A program made the position numbers and the translations under genes. This document shows positions 1-8,406 of a stretch of 64,000 nucleotides of DNA, one piece after another. Within the stretch, counting starts at the first letter, position 1; every line of letters begins with the position of its first letter. Source of the stretch: Chryseobacterium edaphi (GTDB lineage: Bacteria > Bacteroidota > Bacteroidia > Flavobacteriales > Weeksellaceae); NCBI RefSeq assembly GCF_025628985.1, contig NZ_JAOTEM010000001.1, forward strand, positions 1,488,001 to 1,552,000. Reading direction: 5' to 3'. Under the pieces are notes generated by a model that worked only from the letters and a program-made list of their open reading frames with translations, had not been told where the DNA came from and made no database searches.

Positions 1-2383
1 TAGGGAAATGCTCCGCTAAGATTTCTTTTAAATAGTTTGCATTTAAAATAGCGTGCTCAGTTGCTTTTTTCAAACCTGAAGTTCCCAACATTTTGATGTA
101 CGCGTAAGAAATATTTAAGATCAATCCTGAACCGTAAGGCGCTGCAGAAATTCCTTCGATTGCTTCTTTTGAACCTACTTTAATGTTGGCATTTGTTGGT
201 AAGAAAGGAACCAAATGTTTTGCAACACAGATCGGACCAACTCCAGGACCTCCACCTCCGTGAGGAATAGCGAAAGTTTTGTGAAGATTTAGGTGACAAA
301 CATCTGCTCCGATGTTTCCTGGACTTGTATATCCAACCTGAGCGTTCATGTTGGCACCATCCATATAAACCTGTCCACCATGATCGTGAACCAACTGAGT
401 AATTTCTTTAATATTGGCATCAAAGAATCCGTAAGTTGACGGATAAGTGATCATTACACAAGAAAGGTTTTCAGAGTGCTGTTCAGTTTTTGCTTTGAAG
501 TCTTCGAAATCAATTTCTCCGCTTTCAAGGTTTTTCACGACAACAATTTTCATTCCTGCCATTGCTGCAGAAGCCGGATTGGTTCCGTGTGCAGACTGAG
601 GAATCAACACCACATTTCTGTGACCTTCGCCTCTTGAGATGTGATATTCTCTGATCACCATCAATCCTGCATATTCTCCCTGAGCTCCAGAGTTGGGCTG
701 AAGTGAAGTTCCTGCAAAACCAGTAATTTCAGAAAGATCTTTCTCTAATTCTCTGATCATTTCCTGATAACCGCCTGCCTGATTTACCGGTACAAATGGG
801 TGAATACTTCCCCATTCTGCCCATGAAAGCGGCAACATCTGCGTCGCAGCATTCAGTTTCATAGTACAAGAACCAAGAGAAATCATTGAGTGGGTTAATG
901 ATAAATCTTTTCTTTCAAGACGTTTGATGTAACGCATCAATTCTGTCTCTGTATGGTATTTGTTGAATACTTCTTCCGTTAAGATTTCATCTTTTCTAAG
1001 ATTTTCTTCAGGAATGCTGTATCCTTCTTTTATTTCTAATTTAAAAGTCTGCTTGTCTTTGAACTGAGCGAAAGAAGCCATCAAAACATTCAGTTTTTCA
1101 AGCGTTGTACTTTCGTTGATCGCAATGCTGATAACGCCTTCTGTGAAATAGTTCAGGTTTAATTTATGATCAAGCATCATTCTCATTAATCTTGCTTTCT
1201 CATCTTCAGCCATCACGATCTTTACTGTATCAAAAATCGGCTCTTCAACCGTCTGATAACCTAAAGCTTTCAATCCGCCTTTCAAAGCATTGGCTTTAAA
1301 GTGAATCTGGTCAGCGATATAATTTAATCCTTTCGGACCATGATAAACAGCATACATTCCGGCCATAACCGCTAAAAGAACCTGAGCAGTACAGATGTTT
1401 GAAGTCGCTCTTTCTCTTTTAATGTGCTGCTCTCTCGTTTGCAAAGCCATTCTCAGTGCACGTTTTCCGTACATATCCTGAGAAACCCCGATGATTCTTC
1501 CCGGAATATCTCTTTTATAATCTTCTTTACAAGAGAAAAACGCCGCGTGAGGACCACCGTAACCCAATGGAATACCGAATCTCTGCGAAGTCCCAACCGC
1601 ACAGTCAGCGCCCATTGACGCAGGAGATTTCAATTTAACCAAAGCCATCGGATCACAGGCAACAACAACCTGTAAGTCTAATTTTTTGTATTCAACGATA
1701 TCTTCAGTGTAGTCTAAAACGATTCCGTTTTTTCCAGGATATTGTAGTAAAACTCCGTAATATGATTCGTCGAACTGGTGCGTTTTGTGATCACCTTCAA
1801 CGATTTCGATTGCTAAACCTTCAGCTTTTGTTTTTAAAACAGAAACGGTTTGAGGTAAAACCAAATCAGAGATAAAGAACTTGTTGGCTCCTGCTTTTTT
1901 CTGATCTTTAGTTCTGTTGTTGAAGAACATGTGCATCGCTTCTGCAGCCGCCGTAGATTCATCCAACAAAGATGCATTTGCCAAAGCAAAACCTGTCAAA
2001 TCGCACACAACAGTCTGATAATTAAGCAAAGCTTCTAATCTTCCCTGTGCGATTTCTGCCTGGTAAGGCGTGTACGCTGTGTACCAGCTTGGGTTTTCAA
2101 AGATATTTCTCTGAATCGCCGATGGCAACAGGGTATTGTGATATCCAAAACCGATATAGCTCGTATAATCAGTGTTCTTCGCCGCCAGTTCTTTCGAATG
2201 GTTCAGCATCTGATATTCTGAAAGCGGTTCTGAAATGTTCAGATCATTATCTAAACGGATTGATGATGGAATGGTTTGAGAAATCAATTCTTCGATACTT
2301 GAAACGCCAACTTTTTCCAACATTGCCTGCTTATCGGCTTCGTTTAGGGAAATGTGACGGCTCACAAACTGCTCTGTATTCAT
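1..2383 (-). CDS. gcvP: glycine dehydrogenase (decarboxylating), P-protein of the glycine cleavage system; 3' end outside the window
   Basis: Open on the minus strand from an ATG at 2383 to the window edge, about 794 codons; the family is usually near 950, so the C-terminal sixth is missing. The pyridoxal-phosphate site NLHKTFAIPHGGGGPG is readable around 250-295, followed by GVGPICVAKHL. N-terminal text (SRHISLNEADKQ, GYHNTLLPSAIQRNIFENPSWYT) is typical GcvP. The enzyme decarboxylates glycine and passes the aminomethyl group to lipoylated H-protein in the cytoplasm. It is one long single-chain form, not the split GcvPA/GcvPB form. No glycine riboswitch is apparent upstream. A weak promoter candidate (TTG at 2449-2451, TAATTTTA at 2421-2428, minus strand) precedes it. 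Identification is secure. Confidence 0.97.
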   Translation of the reverse strand, partial: MNTEQFVSRHISLNEADKQAMLEKVGVSSIEELISQTIPSSIRLDNDLNISEPLSEYQMLNHSKELAAKNTDYTSYIGFGYHNTLLPSAIQRNIFENPSWYTAYTPYQAEIAQGRLEALLNYQTVVCDLTGFALANASLLDESTAAAEAMHMFFNNRTKDQKKAGANKFFISDLVLPQTVSVLKTKAEGLAIEIVEGDHKTHQFDESYYGVLLQYPGKNGIVLDYTEDIVEYKKLDLQVVVACDPMALVKLKSPASMGADCAVGTSQRFGIPLGYGGPHAAFFSCKEDYKRDIPGRIIGVSQDMYGKRALRMALQTREQHIKRERATSNICTAQVLLAVMAGMYAVYHGPKGLNYIADQIHFKANALKGGLKALGYQTVEEPIFDTVKIVMAEDEKARLMRMMLDHKLNLNYFTEGVISIAINESTTLEKLNVLMASFAQFKDKQTFKLEIKEGYSIPEENLRKDEILTEEVFNKYHTETELMRYIKRLERKDLSLTHSMISLGSCTMKLNAATQMLPLSWAEWGSIHPFVPVNQAGGYQEMIRELEKDLSEITGFAGTSLQPNSGAQGEYAGLMVIREYHISRGEGHRNVVLIPQSAHGTNPASAAMAGMKIVVVKNLESGEIDFEDFKAKTEQHSENLSCVMITYPSTYGFFDANIKEITQLVHDHGGQVYMDGANMNAQVGYTSPGNIGADVCHLNLHKTFAIPHGGGGPGVGPICVAKHLVPFLPTNANIKVGSKEAIEGISAAPYGSGLILNISYAYIKMLGTSGLKKATEHAILNANYLKEILAEHFP

Positions 2384-2846
2384 TTTTATATATTAGATTT
2401 TGTTTGAAAAAAAAGATTCGTAAAATTACGATTTTTAAAATGATTTCACAACCTAAGTCGCTGTCAGAGATTGGCTTTTTGCAATTGGCTTTAAAATCGA
2501 AGTTTTTAATGTTTCAAATGACCGGTTGTGAGTGATAATCCGGAATTTATTTAAATCTTCTATCGAAACGATTTGGGTTATAAAGTTCTTTTACTAATAA
2601 CTCAATTTGAACACGAAGGATATTAAAGTTTTTGCCAGTTAGCGGTTCTTAATTTTAACAGAGCCGTTTGACATCGTCGAATTTTCGATCTAACTTATAA
2701 AAGCTAAAGGTTTTTTTGTGATTAATTAATGAAAATCATCTATAAATTTTCCCACAAAATATTGTCTCATATCCTTTGCTAATCAGCAATTAAAGAAATT
2801 TTAAATTTTATTAATTATATTTATTCTAAATTAATATATTTGCAGT
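2384..2846. other. intergenic region between gcvP and a small Cys-rich gene
   Basis: This 463-base stretch is AT-rich and separates two divergent genes. It holds a weak minus-strand promoter candidate for gcvP (2421-2451) and a plus-strand -7 element at 2835-2842. A long plus-strand reading frame enters from inside gcvP but has no recognisable protein content. No RNA gene or repeat was recognised. Confidence 0.5.
2835..2842 (+). promoter_or_regulatory. flavobacterial -7 element just before the Cys-rich small gene
   Basis: TATATTTG matches the flavobacterial -7 consensus TAnnTTTG exactly and ends four bases before the ATG at 2847. No TTG is found at the expected -33 distance. If used, transcription would begin at or within a few bases of the start codon, giving a nearly leaderless mRNA. 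Confidence 0.4.
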
Positions 2847-3002
2847 ATGAATAACATTACTCCGTTTAAAGTTCCGCCATTGGCTCCGGTATTTTCTTTC
2901 GCGAATGAAGAAATGTTCTGTGGCGACAAAAAATCTTGCTGTAAAAAATTCAAGAAAGGGAAACGATGCAAAAAATGTCCGGGAAATAAAAAGCTGGCTT
3001 AA
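2847..3002 (+). CDS. small Cys-rich basic protein, 51 residues, function unknown
   Basis: ATG at 2847, TAA at 3000-3002. The C-terminal half is very basic and carries Cys25, Cys31, Cys32, Cys41 and Cys44 (C-x5-CC and C-x2-C spacing), flanked by lysines. The N-terminal half contains a proline-rich stretch (FKVPPLAPVFSF). There is no signal peptide or membrane segment. The cysteine spacing could bind zinc or another metal, but this is inference. Coding status rests on the promoter-like element directly upstream and on a composition unlike random AT-rich DNA. I do not recognise a named family. Confidence 0.5.
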   Translation: MNNITPFKVPPLAPVFSFANEEMFCGDKKSCCKKFKKGKRCKKCPGNKKLA

Positions 3003-3050
3003 TTGTGTTGGAGTGTTTTACTGTCTGAGAGATTTTGGGTTTGTAAAATC

Positions 3051-3698
3051 TTAAATGAAATTGCTGATCCAGAAATAAATAGCAATTGCCAGAATGATAA
3101 TTCCCCAAATCAGCAACATAATCTTTGGATAACCTCGTCGGTTGATAACTGTTCTGGGTTGTGGCTTAAATAATTCTTCCGCTCTGTCTCTGAACTTTTC
3201 TCCGTCAGATTCAAAAACTTCCGTTATTGTAATTCCCTGAACAACAGTTTTATGCAAAAGCGAATTGGTCGCATGAAGCAGCAACTGAAATTTTCCGTTT
3301 TTAAATTCGGTAATTTTAAAAATTCTTTCTCCATACGCCTTTTCCAAACCAAACGGTAAAACTTTCACCACATCAGCATTCTGTGTCTGCCAAGTGATGA
3401 TGATTTCCTCACCTTTTTTCGCATGAATTTTATTCGCCGAAAAAGTTTTAATTGAAGGCGGAACCGTGTATCTGAAACTTTTCTGTAGACTTTCTAAATT
3501 CTGGTCGTAAGTAATCCTTCTCCCTTTATCGCTCAGCGTTTCGTACGCTTCCTGAATTTCTTTAAAACGTTCGGCAAAAAAATCATCATTTTGATTTTTA
3601 TCAGGATGGTATTTTAATGAAAGTTTTCTGTAGGATTTTTTGATGTCTTCATCCGAAGCATCACGAGAAATCCCGAGAAAATAGTAGTAGTCTTTCAT
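3051..3698 (-). CDS. membrane-anchored J-domain (DnaJ-like) protein
   Basis: 215 residues. Residues 1-70 are a J-domain: [20 protein letters not shown], then the HPD tripeptide at about 31-33, then a GRRITYD helix-IV end. The HPD motif is what stimulates Hsp70 (DnaK) ATPase. The glycine/phenylalanine and zinc-finger regions of true DnaJ are absent, so this is a type-III J-protein. The middle (about 80-165) resembles a small beta-sandwich, and the C-terminus is one transmembrane helix ([19 protein letters not shown]). That makes a tail-anchored protein with the J-domain in the cytoplasm. A good promoter lies immediately upstream. The partner chaperone and client are not evident from neighbours. 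Confidence 0.85.
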   Translation of the reverse strand: MKDYYYFLGISRDASDEDIKKSYRKLSLKYHPDKNQNDDFFAERFKEIQEAYETLSDKGRRITYDQNLESLQKSFRYTVPPSIKTFSANKIHAKKGEEIIITWQTQNADVVKVLPFGLEKAYGERIFKITEFKNGKFQLLLHATNSLLHKTVVQGITITEVFESDGEKFRDRAEELFKPQPRTVINRRGYPKIMLLIWGIIILAIAIYFWISNFI

Positions 3699-3707
3699 TT
3701 AGGCTAA

Positions 3708-3737
3708 CAAAAATAAGGATTTTGTCGTTGCGGGCAA
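3708..3737 (-). promoter_or_regulatory. predicted promoter of the J-domain gene
   Basis: Read on the minus strand: TTG (3735-3737), 19 bases, TATTTTTG (3708-3715). This fits the flavobacterial consensus TTG-N17-23-TAnnTTTG. The ATG at 3698 is only about 10 bases beyond the -7 element, so the leader would be very short. Confidence 0.55.
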
Positions 3738-4027
3738 AAATAATGATGCCACGAATGCACGAATTTTATCAAAACGAACGTATTATTTTAACGAAAAGGT
3801 CGGTAAGATATTTTTTAGGTTTTTTGTGCATTTCTCGTTCGCAAAGACGCTCTAATCAGCAAATGACAGCAATGTTAGTTAGTTTTAATTTTGAGTGAAC
3901 GATTATCGTATTTGTTATTCTGTCAAGAATCTAAGAATTCATTTATCTTCGTTGTCAAGATTCCTCCGTAATGACAGACGTTGTGTTGATTTAAATTTGA
4001 AGAAATTTGTGCATTCGTGGCAAAAAA

Positions 4028-4055
4028 ATTCCGACACATCTTTTGCGCCGGAATT
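4028..4055 (-). terminator. rho-independent terminator after the sigma-factor operon
   Basis: On the minus strand, AATTCCG and CGGAATT arms are followed by a run of T. It sits just downstream of the 89-residue gene that ends at 4083. Confidence 0.7.
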
Positions 4056-4082
4056 TAACAATTTCATTTAGTTACTTTCTAA

Positions 4083-4352
4083 TTATGCTTCTGCAAAATC
4101 TTCTTTTTTTACATCTTTTCTACAGCATTTTGAAGCAAATTCTTTCTTAAACTTTCCTTTCAGTTCCTGATACTGCTCCTCATCCATTTCTCTGATTTTG
4201 TCTGCCAGTCCGAAAGGCGATTTTTCTTTGATTCCGTATTCATTAAAAATACCTCTTACAAATCTTTTTCTTTCAATTACTTTTTTGGCAACCACTGCAA
4301 CTCCGGCAACGGCTAGTGCTCCTAGAACACCTTTTAATACTGAATTTTTCAT
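4083..4352 (-). CDS. small membrane-associated hypothetical protein, last gene of an ECF sigma operon
   Basis: 89 residues. An alanine/valine-rich N-terminal segment (VLGALAVAGVAVVAKKVI) could be a membrane helix; the rest is charged and ends with a CC pair near residue 76. I do not recognise the family. It lies about 195 bases after the 112-residue membrane protein at 4548-4886 and 550 bases after the sigma factor at 4899-5477, all minus strand, and has its own good terminator. Both small proteins share a similar helical segment of the type MxxxxEExxxKFKxxxxxKC, suggesting related roles, perhaps as accessory or regulatory partners of the sigma factor. That role is inference. Confidence 0.65.
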   Translation of the reverse strand: MKNSVLKGVLGALAVAGVAVVAKKVIERKRFVRGIFNEYGIKEKSPFGLADKIREMDEEQYQELKGKFKKEFASKCCRKDVKKEDFAEA

Positions 4353-4460
4353 TTTCTTAAATTTTAAATTTTACTACTTCTTGTTTTTTTATAGAGACGA
4401 ATTTGTTTTAGTTTTTACTTTACTACTTATTTTAAATTCATCAAAATTAATTTCGCAAAT

Positions 4461-4477
4461 CCTTCGACAAGCTCAGG
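4461..4477. repeat. dispersed repeat core CCTTCGACAAGCTCAGG
   Basis: A 17-base core of a type common in many bacterial genomes. A copy with one mismatch (CCTTCGACAGGCTCAGG on the minus strand) lies inside hutU at 47291-47307. Confidence 0.6.
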
Positions 4478-4547
4478 ATGACATCAATTGTGTTGTTGAT
4501 AAAGAAATTTTCCTCCCTTCAGGGTTGGGGAAAGAAAATTCCTGAAT

Positions 4548-4886
4548 CTATTCGTTATTTCTGTTGAAAAATCCGCTTGAACATTTCTGTCTCCAGACTT
4601 CTTTGAATTTTTCTTTTTCCTCGTCAGACATCCCTTCCATTTTATGTTGCAGATGTTTCTCTTTCATATCTCTCATTCCTCTCCCGAATTTTCCGTGAAA
4701 TCCACCAAAAAGAATTTTACTCAACACCAGAATTCCCATTGCCTGCCAGTAACTGATACTTTTCACACCAAGAACTTCTGGTAAAATGCAGTTCCAAAGC
4801 CACATTACAATCAGCGCAACAGCAAGGAAAATCAAGGGCGGACATAAAATTAGAAGTGCCCAGCTTTTTTTATATTTATTGTTCAT
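4548..4886 (-). CDS. small two-helix membrane protein downstream of an ECF sigma factor
   Basis: 112 residues with two probable transmembrane helices, about residues 10-32 (LLILCPPLIFLAVALIVMWL) and 42-60. A cytoplasmic-type charged tail follows (MSDEEKEKFKEVWRQKC). It starts 12 bases after the sigma factor stop at 4899, so the two are almost certainly cotranscribed. By position it may act as a membrane regulator of the sigma factor, but no known anti-sigma fold is recognisable. The C-terminal helix resembles that of the next gene (89 residues, 4083-4352). Confidence 0.75.
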   Translation of the reverse strand: MNNKYKKSWALLILCPPLIFLAVALIVMWLWNCILPEVLGVKSISYWQAMGILVLSKILFGGFHGKFGRGMRDMKEKHLQHKMEGMSDEEKEKFKEVWRQKCSSGFFNRNNE

Positions 4887-4898
4887 TTTGTTTTATTT

Positions 4899-5477
4899 CT
4901 AATTATTTAAATCTTCGTACAACTGTCTCAGTCTGTTTCTCAAATGCTTTACTGCGTAATTTTTACGGCTGATGATGGTTTTGATATTTTCTCCCTGTTC
5001 ATCAGCGATCTCCTGTAAAGTTTTATCATTGAGTTCATTTTCCATGTAAACCAGTTTCTGTTTTTCCGGAAGTTCTTCTAAAGCTTCAAACAGTTTTTTC
5101 CAAATTTCATCCTGAAACATCTTCACATCGGGTCCTGCACTGTCGTCGAGCAACAGAATATCTTTTATCGAAAACGAACCGTCTTCATCTTCATAGACAA
5201 AATCTTCAAGGTTTTCAGTTTTCTTTTTACGGTATTTGTCAATGATTTTGTTGGAAGTAACTCGGTATAACCATCCGCCGACATTTACAATTTCAGAAAG
5301 ATTGGTCAAACTGCTGAACTGATACCACACCTCCTGCAGAATATCTTCCGCATCTTCGGTATTTTTCACTTTCGGGCGAATGAAAGACATCAGTTTTCCG
5401 CCGTAGTTTGATACGGTTTGCGAAATAATGTTTTCCTTTTCCTTCTGTGGCATTGTTATTTTCTCGGCAATCTCCAT
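4899..5477 (-). CDS. ECF-type RNA polymerase sigma factor
   Basis: 192 residues. Region 2 spans about 25-95 (DAEDILQEVWYQF, then GGWLYRVTSNKIIDKYRKKK), the -10 recognition and core-binding helices. Region 4 spans about 130-185 (LPEKQKLVYMENELNDKTLQ, then GENIKTIISRKNYAVKHLR), the -35 recognition HTH. An acidic linker of about 30 residues lies between. There is no N-terminal anti-sigma domain. ATG at 5477 is the only sensible start. It heads an operon with two small membrane proteins. Target genes cannot be told from the sequence. Confidence 0.92.
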   Translation of the reverse strand: MEIAEKITMPQKEKENIISQTVSNYGGKLMSFIRPKVKNTEDAEDILQEVWYQFSSLTNLSEIVNVGGWLYRVTSNKIIDKYRKKKTENLEDFVYEDEDGSFSIKDILLLDDSAGPDVKMFQDEIWKKLFEALEELPEKQKLVYMENELNDKTLQEIADEQGENIKTIISRKNYAVKHLRNRLRQLYEDLNN

Positions 5478-5839
5478 ATTGCTATGACGATTGTACTTTT
5501 TGTTTTACTTTAATGAATGTAAAGATTTTTTTTGACATTTCAGTTTTTCGTTTGTTAATCGTGTTTTTGTTGCAAGATTTTTTTCGGGAGCTTATCCGGC
5601 TATCCACTATATCTTTTTTGCATTGGTCTCCACTTCGCTCCGTCCACTGCAAAAAAGGATGCCGTTTCTATCCGGGCTATAAGAACCACCCCGTCTCAAT
5701 TTTCAAAGAAAATTGATCCACCCCTCCAGAAGAGGGGAATTGTATACGCTGAAATATTGTGAAAAAATTGTATTTTTATTTAATAAAAAAAAACGGAAAG
5801 CAAAATGCTCTCCCTTTTATATTTTAAACTCTGTCTGAT
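5478..5839. repeat. intergenic region with a GGAGGGG hairpin repeat
   Basis: The segment 5687-5745 reads CCCGTCTCAATTTTC...AAAATTGATCCACCCCTCCAGAAGAGGGGAA in parts. It is the reverse complement of the repeat arm at 48608-48658. A further GC-richer stretch at 5590-5685 (TATCCGGC..., TATCCGGGCTATAAG) looks like part of the same or another dispersed element. No protein-coding content was recognised. Confidence 0.5.
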
Positions 5840-6298
5840 TTAATTTAAATAAATTCCAAAATACCAAGTCCACGCAATTAAAATAATCTGCATTGGAATT
5901 CTTTCTCTGTACAAATAAGCCATTCCGGGACCTGAATAATCTCCTTTGAAAATATTAATATTCTTTTTAGATGAATTGACATTGGCTGTAAAAACTAGAA
6001 TATAAAAAGTAATCAGTAAAATTGCGGTAATCTCACGAATTGAAGGAATCATTAAACCAATTCCTGCTGCAATTTCAATAATTCCAGTAAAATAAACCCA
6101 GAATAATTTAGCGGGAATAAAATCAGGTATCATTAAAGCCATTCCTTTTTGAAATTTAAAATGCGACAAACCCGTGAAAATAATGAAAGCTGCCATTCCC
6201 AGATTTCCTGCAAACAAAAAATTCCAGTTTCCCTGAATGAATTTGCTTCCAATTAAAGTTAAAATAAATGTGACAAAAAGGATGCTTAACAATTTCAT
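5840..6298 (-). CDS. DoxX-like four-helix membrane protein
   Basis: 152 residues with four hydrophobic segments (about 1-20, 28-45, 70-90, 93-112) and a final aromatic segment. The GIIEIAAGIGLMIP motif in the third helix is characteristic of DoxX/DoxX-like proteins. The family sits in the inner membrane and is linked to thiol or oxidative-stress functions in some organisms; the reaction here is unknown. It is the last gene of a long minus-strand run of small stress-type proteins. The start ATG at 6298 begins directly with the first hydrophobic helix. Confidence 0.75.
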   Translation of the reverse strand: MKLLSILFVTFILTLIGSKFIQGNWNFLFAGNLGMAAFIIFTGLSHFKFQKGMALMIPDFIPAKLFWVYFTGIIEIAAGIGLMIPSIREITAILLITFYILVFTANVNSSKKNINIFKGDYSGPGMAYLYRERIPMQIILIAWTWYFGIYLN

Positions 6299-6390
6299 TT
6301 TTCTTACAGATTATAATTTTATAACTGTAAATCTAATCTAAAAGTTGTAATCTAAACTAAATCAATAATCGAACAGCTATTCAACTCCCA

Positions 6391-6834
6391 CTAATTTGCT
6401 TCGGCAAGATTCTTAACGACTTCTAATCCTTTGGTAAAACCATTTTGCATATGCTCTTCCCAATCTTTCTCTGTCTGAACTTCCACATGAAGCTTGGTTT
6501 TGCCATCATAATCTATGAGAATATACTTTTCAAAACAACCGCTCCACTGTTTGATTTCCATGCTTTCGGTGTCTTCTACTCCATTTTCGTCAATCATTCC
6601 GAGGTGTTTGAAAATCATCTGATCCGGTTCTTCAATACTGTCGATGGTAGATACCATTCCTGCACCTTTTGGATTTACAAAATAGGTTTTGCCACCCACT
6701 TTCCAGTCAGTTTTCATTTGCGATCCCGGACCGAAAAATTGTGTCCATTCGCTGTAAGTTTCTTTTCCCCAAAGAACGTCCCAAACTTTCTGTTTTGGTG
6801 CGTTGATGATCTTTTCGTAAGATAAAGTTTCCAT
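6391..6834 (-). CDS. AHSA1-type SRPBCC domain protein
   Basis: 147 residues when started at ATG 6834 (METLSYEKIINAPKQKVWD). An upstream in-frame ATG at 6879 would add 15 residues lacking family resemblance and is less likely. The pattern I-x-A-P-x-x-x-V-W-x-x-L at the N-terminus and the amphipathic C-terminal helix (GLEVVKNLAEAN) define the START-like SRPBCC fold. Such proteins bind hydrophobic ligands or act as co-chaperone-like domains; no ligand can be inferred. It is related to the neighbours at 6954-7382 and 9560-9973, indicating local duplication. Confidence 0.82.
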   Translation of the reverse strand: METLSYEKIINAPKQKVWDVLWGKETYSEWTQFFGPGSQMKTDWKVGGKTYFVNPKGAGMVSTIDSIEEPDQMIFKHLGMIDENGVEDTESMEIKQWSGCFEKYILIDYDGKTKLHVEVQTEKDWEEHMQNGFTKGLEVVKNLAEAN

Positions 6835-6953
6835 AATTTTAATTTTAATTTGAACACAAATAACATTAATTTTAATCACAAATGAAATTACATAGTAATG
6901 ATTAATAAGAATTAATTTTATTTATGAAGTTGACTTGTACAACTTGCGTTTAG

Positions 6954-7382
6954 TTATAATTGATTCTCAGATAAATTTTTAACATTCTGAAGCGCTACCG
7001 GAAATTTATCTTCAAAGAATCCTTTAAATTCTTCTGAAGCTTTGATTCTTGCAATCAGTTTCGTTCCTTCTTCAGTCTCTTCCAAAATGTATGTTTCGGT
7101 AGCATCACCCCAATCTTGTGGGACTTCAACTCCATCAAAAATTTCTCCTAAGTGAATAAAAACCATTTCCTTATTTGGATCATTTTTCAGAACGCGGCTG
7201 TACATACCGTTGTTTTCGGGGTCATAAAATTTCATCATGCTTCCTTCTTCCCAAGTTCCAACATAAAATGACCCTTTTGTAAAAGCAGAAGTCCATTGTC
7301 TGTAACTTGTATCATCCCATAGTACCGTCCATACTTTTTCAGGAGTTGCATTGATTTGAATTGTGTATTCTAAAGTTTCCAT
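6954..7382 (-). CDS. AHSA1-type SRPBCC domain protein with a hexamer repeat in its leader
   Basis: 142 residues, METLEYTIQINATPEKVWTV at the start and a closing helix VALQNVKNLSENQL. The fold and termini closely parallel the protein at 6391-6834, so the two are tandem paralogues. The start codon at 7382 is preceded, from 6 bases upstream, by eight copies of a TTTAGG hexamer (plus-strand reading). Ligand unknown. Confidence 0.82.
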   Translation of the reverse strand: METLEYTIQINATPEKVWTVLWDDTSYRQWTSAFTKGSFYVGTWEEGSMMKFYDPENNGMYSRVLKNDPNKEMVFIHLGEIFDGVEVPQDWGDATETYILEETEEGTKLIARIKASEEFKGFFEDKFPVALQNVKNLSENQL

Positions 7383-7387
7383 ATAAT

Positions 7388-7435
7388 TTTAGGTTTAGGT
7401 TTAGGTTTAGGTTCAGGTTTAGGTTTAGGTTTAGG
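7388..7435. repeat. hexanucleotide tandem repeat (TTTAGG)x8
   Basis: Eight consecutive 6-base units, seven TTTAGG and one TTCAGG (7412-7417). They fill the space between the SDR gene stop at 7443 and the SRPBCC start at 7382. On the coding strand the unit reads CCTAAA. Such tracts can change length by slipped-strand mispairing. Confidence 0.9.
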
Positions 7436-7442
7436 TAAATAT

Positions 7443-8282
7443 TTATCCTCCAACAAAATCACCGCCATTAATGTGGATAATTTCTCCGGTTATAAAACTT
7501 GAATCTTCGGAAGCGAGAAAGACATAAGCCGGAGCAACTTCCGAGGGTTGACCTGCCCTTTTTAGTGGTGTATCTTTCCCAAAGGATGCGATATCTTCAA
7601 AAGTTTCTTTCACTAAAGGTGTCCAGATCGGACCGGGAGCAACTCCATTGACCAAAATTTTCTTTTCTGCAAGATTTACCGAAAGTGAACGAATAAATGT
7701 GGCAATCGCACCTTTCGTTGCTGAATAGTCAATCAAATGTTCGCTTCCACGATATGCGGTAACGGAAGTTGTGCAGATGATTCTTCCGCCTTTTTTCATC
7801 AGTTTTAAAAGATCTCTTGTAAAAGAAATCATCGAAATAATATTGACGTTAAAAGTTTCGGAAATCTGATGGTCAGAAATCTTTTCAACATCATTTTTAG
7901 GAAACTGAATTCCTGCATTATTGACCAAAATATCAATTTCTTTCCAGTCTTTTTTTATTCTGTCAAAACATTTATTCCTGAAAGTTTTTTTAGAAATATC
8001 ACCTTTCATTAAAATGCATTTCTGACCTTCTTTTTCTACAAGTTTCAACGTTTCTTTGGCATCTTTATCATTTTCTTTATAAATAATGATAATATCTGCA
8101 CCTTCTCTGGCAAAATGAACAGCTACAGACTGTCCGATTCCGCTATCTCCACCGGAAATTACTGCTTTTTTACTGAGAAGCTTTTTACTTCCCAAATAAT
8201 TTTTTCTGATAATTTCAGGGTATAATCCCTCTTGAGGTACTTTTGACAGAGATCTGGACTTGTTCTGCGTTTTCATAGGCAA
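7443..8282 (-). CDS. SDR-family oxidoreductase of the general-stress type
   Basis: 279 residues. The Rossmann cofactor motif appears as SGGDSGIG at about 43-50, NNAG at about 122-125, and the catalytic YSATKG (Tyr-x3-Lys) near 181-186 with a preceding Ser-rich strand (CTTSVT). The C-terminal INGGDFVGG is typical. The roughly 40-residue N-terminal extension before the first strand (KVPQEGLYPEI) matches the subgroup of stress-induced SDRs such as Bacillus YhdF/YhxC. NAD(P)-dependent; substrate unknown. The start is ATG 8282 or ATG 8276, which cannot be separated. It is followed directly by the hexamer repeat and SRPBCC genes. Confidence 0.9.
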   Translation of the reverse strand: MPMKTQNKSRSLSKVPQEGLYPEIIRKNYLGSKKLLSKKAVISGGDSGIGQSVAVHFAREGADIIIIYKENDKDAKETLKLVEKEGQKCILMKGDISKKTFRNKCFDRIKKDWKEIDILVNNAGIQFPKNDVEKISDHQISETFNVNIISMISFTRDLLKLMKKGGRIICTTSVTAYRGSEHLIDYSATKGAIATFIRSLSVNLAEKKILVNGVAPGPIWTPLVKETFEDIASFGKDTPLKRAGQPSEVAPAYVFLASEDSSFITGEIIHINGGDFVGG

Positions 8283-8406
8283 ATCTTTAGCTCAACAACA
8301 TCAAACAGCAAGCCGAAGAGTTAAAGATTGAAGTTGGATATTGGAAGCTAGAAGTTTTTTTTAAACCATAACTATTGAAGTTCAGTTTTTTGTTATCTCC
8401 GACACT

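Larger units (their letters stand above)
3699..4082. repeat. intergenic repeats: inverted GCCACGAATGCAC pair and a degenerate hairpin repeat
   Basis: GCCACGAATGCAC near 3750-3762 recurs inverted as GTGCATTCGTGGC at 4010-4022. Between them (about 3918-3976) lies a degenerate copy of the hairpin repeat whose core reads CAAGATTCCTCCGTAATGACAG, related to copies at 12862, 42605, 42732 and 57724. No gene is seen. The left end holds the J-protein promoter and the right end a terminator. Confidence 0.5.

Noticed and set aside
2047..2535. 162-codon plus-strand frame overlapping gcvP and its upstream region
   Set aside because: It is antisense to the secure gcvP reading frame for most of its length and has no recognisable protein pattern.
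7388..7435. TTTAGG repeat as a telomere-like end or plasmid terminus
   Set aside because: The tract is only eight units, internal, and flanked on both sides by genes, so it is a simple microsatellite.
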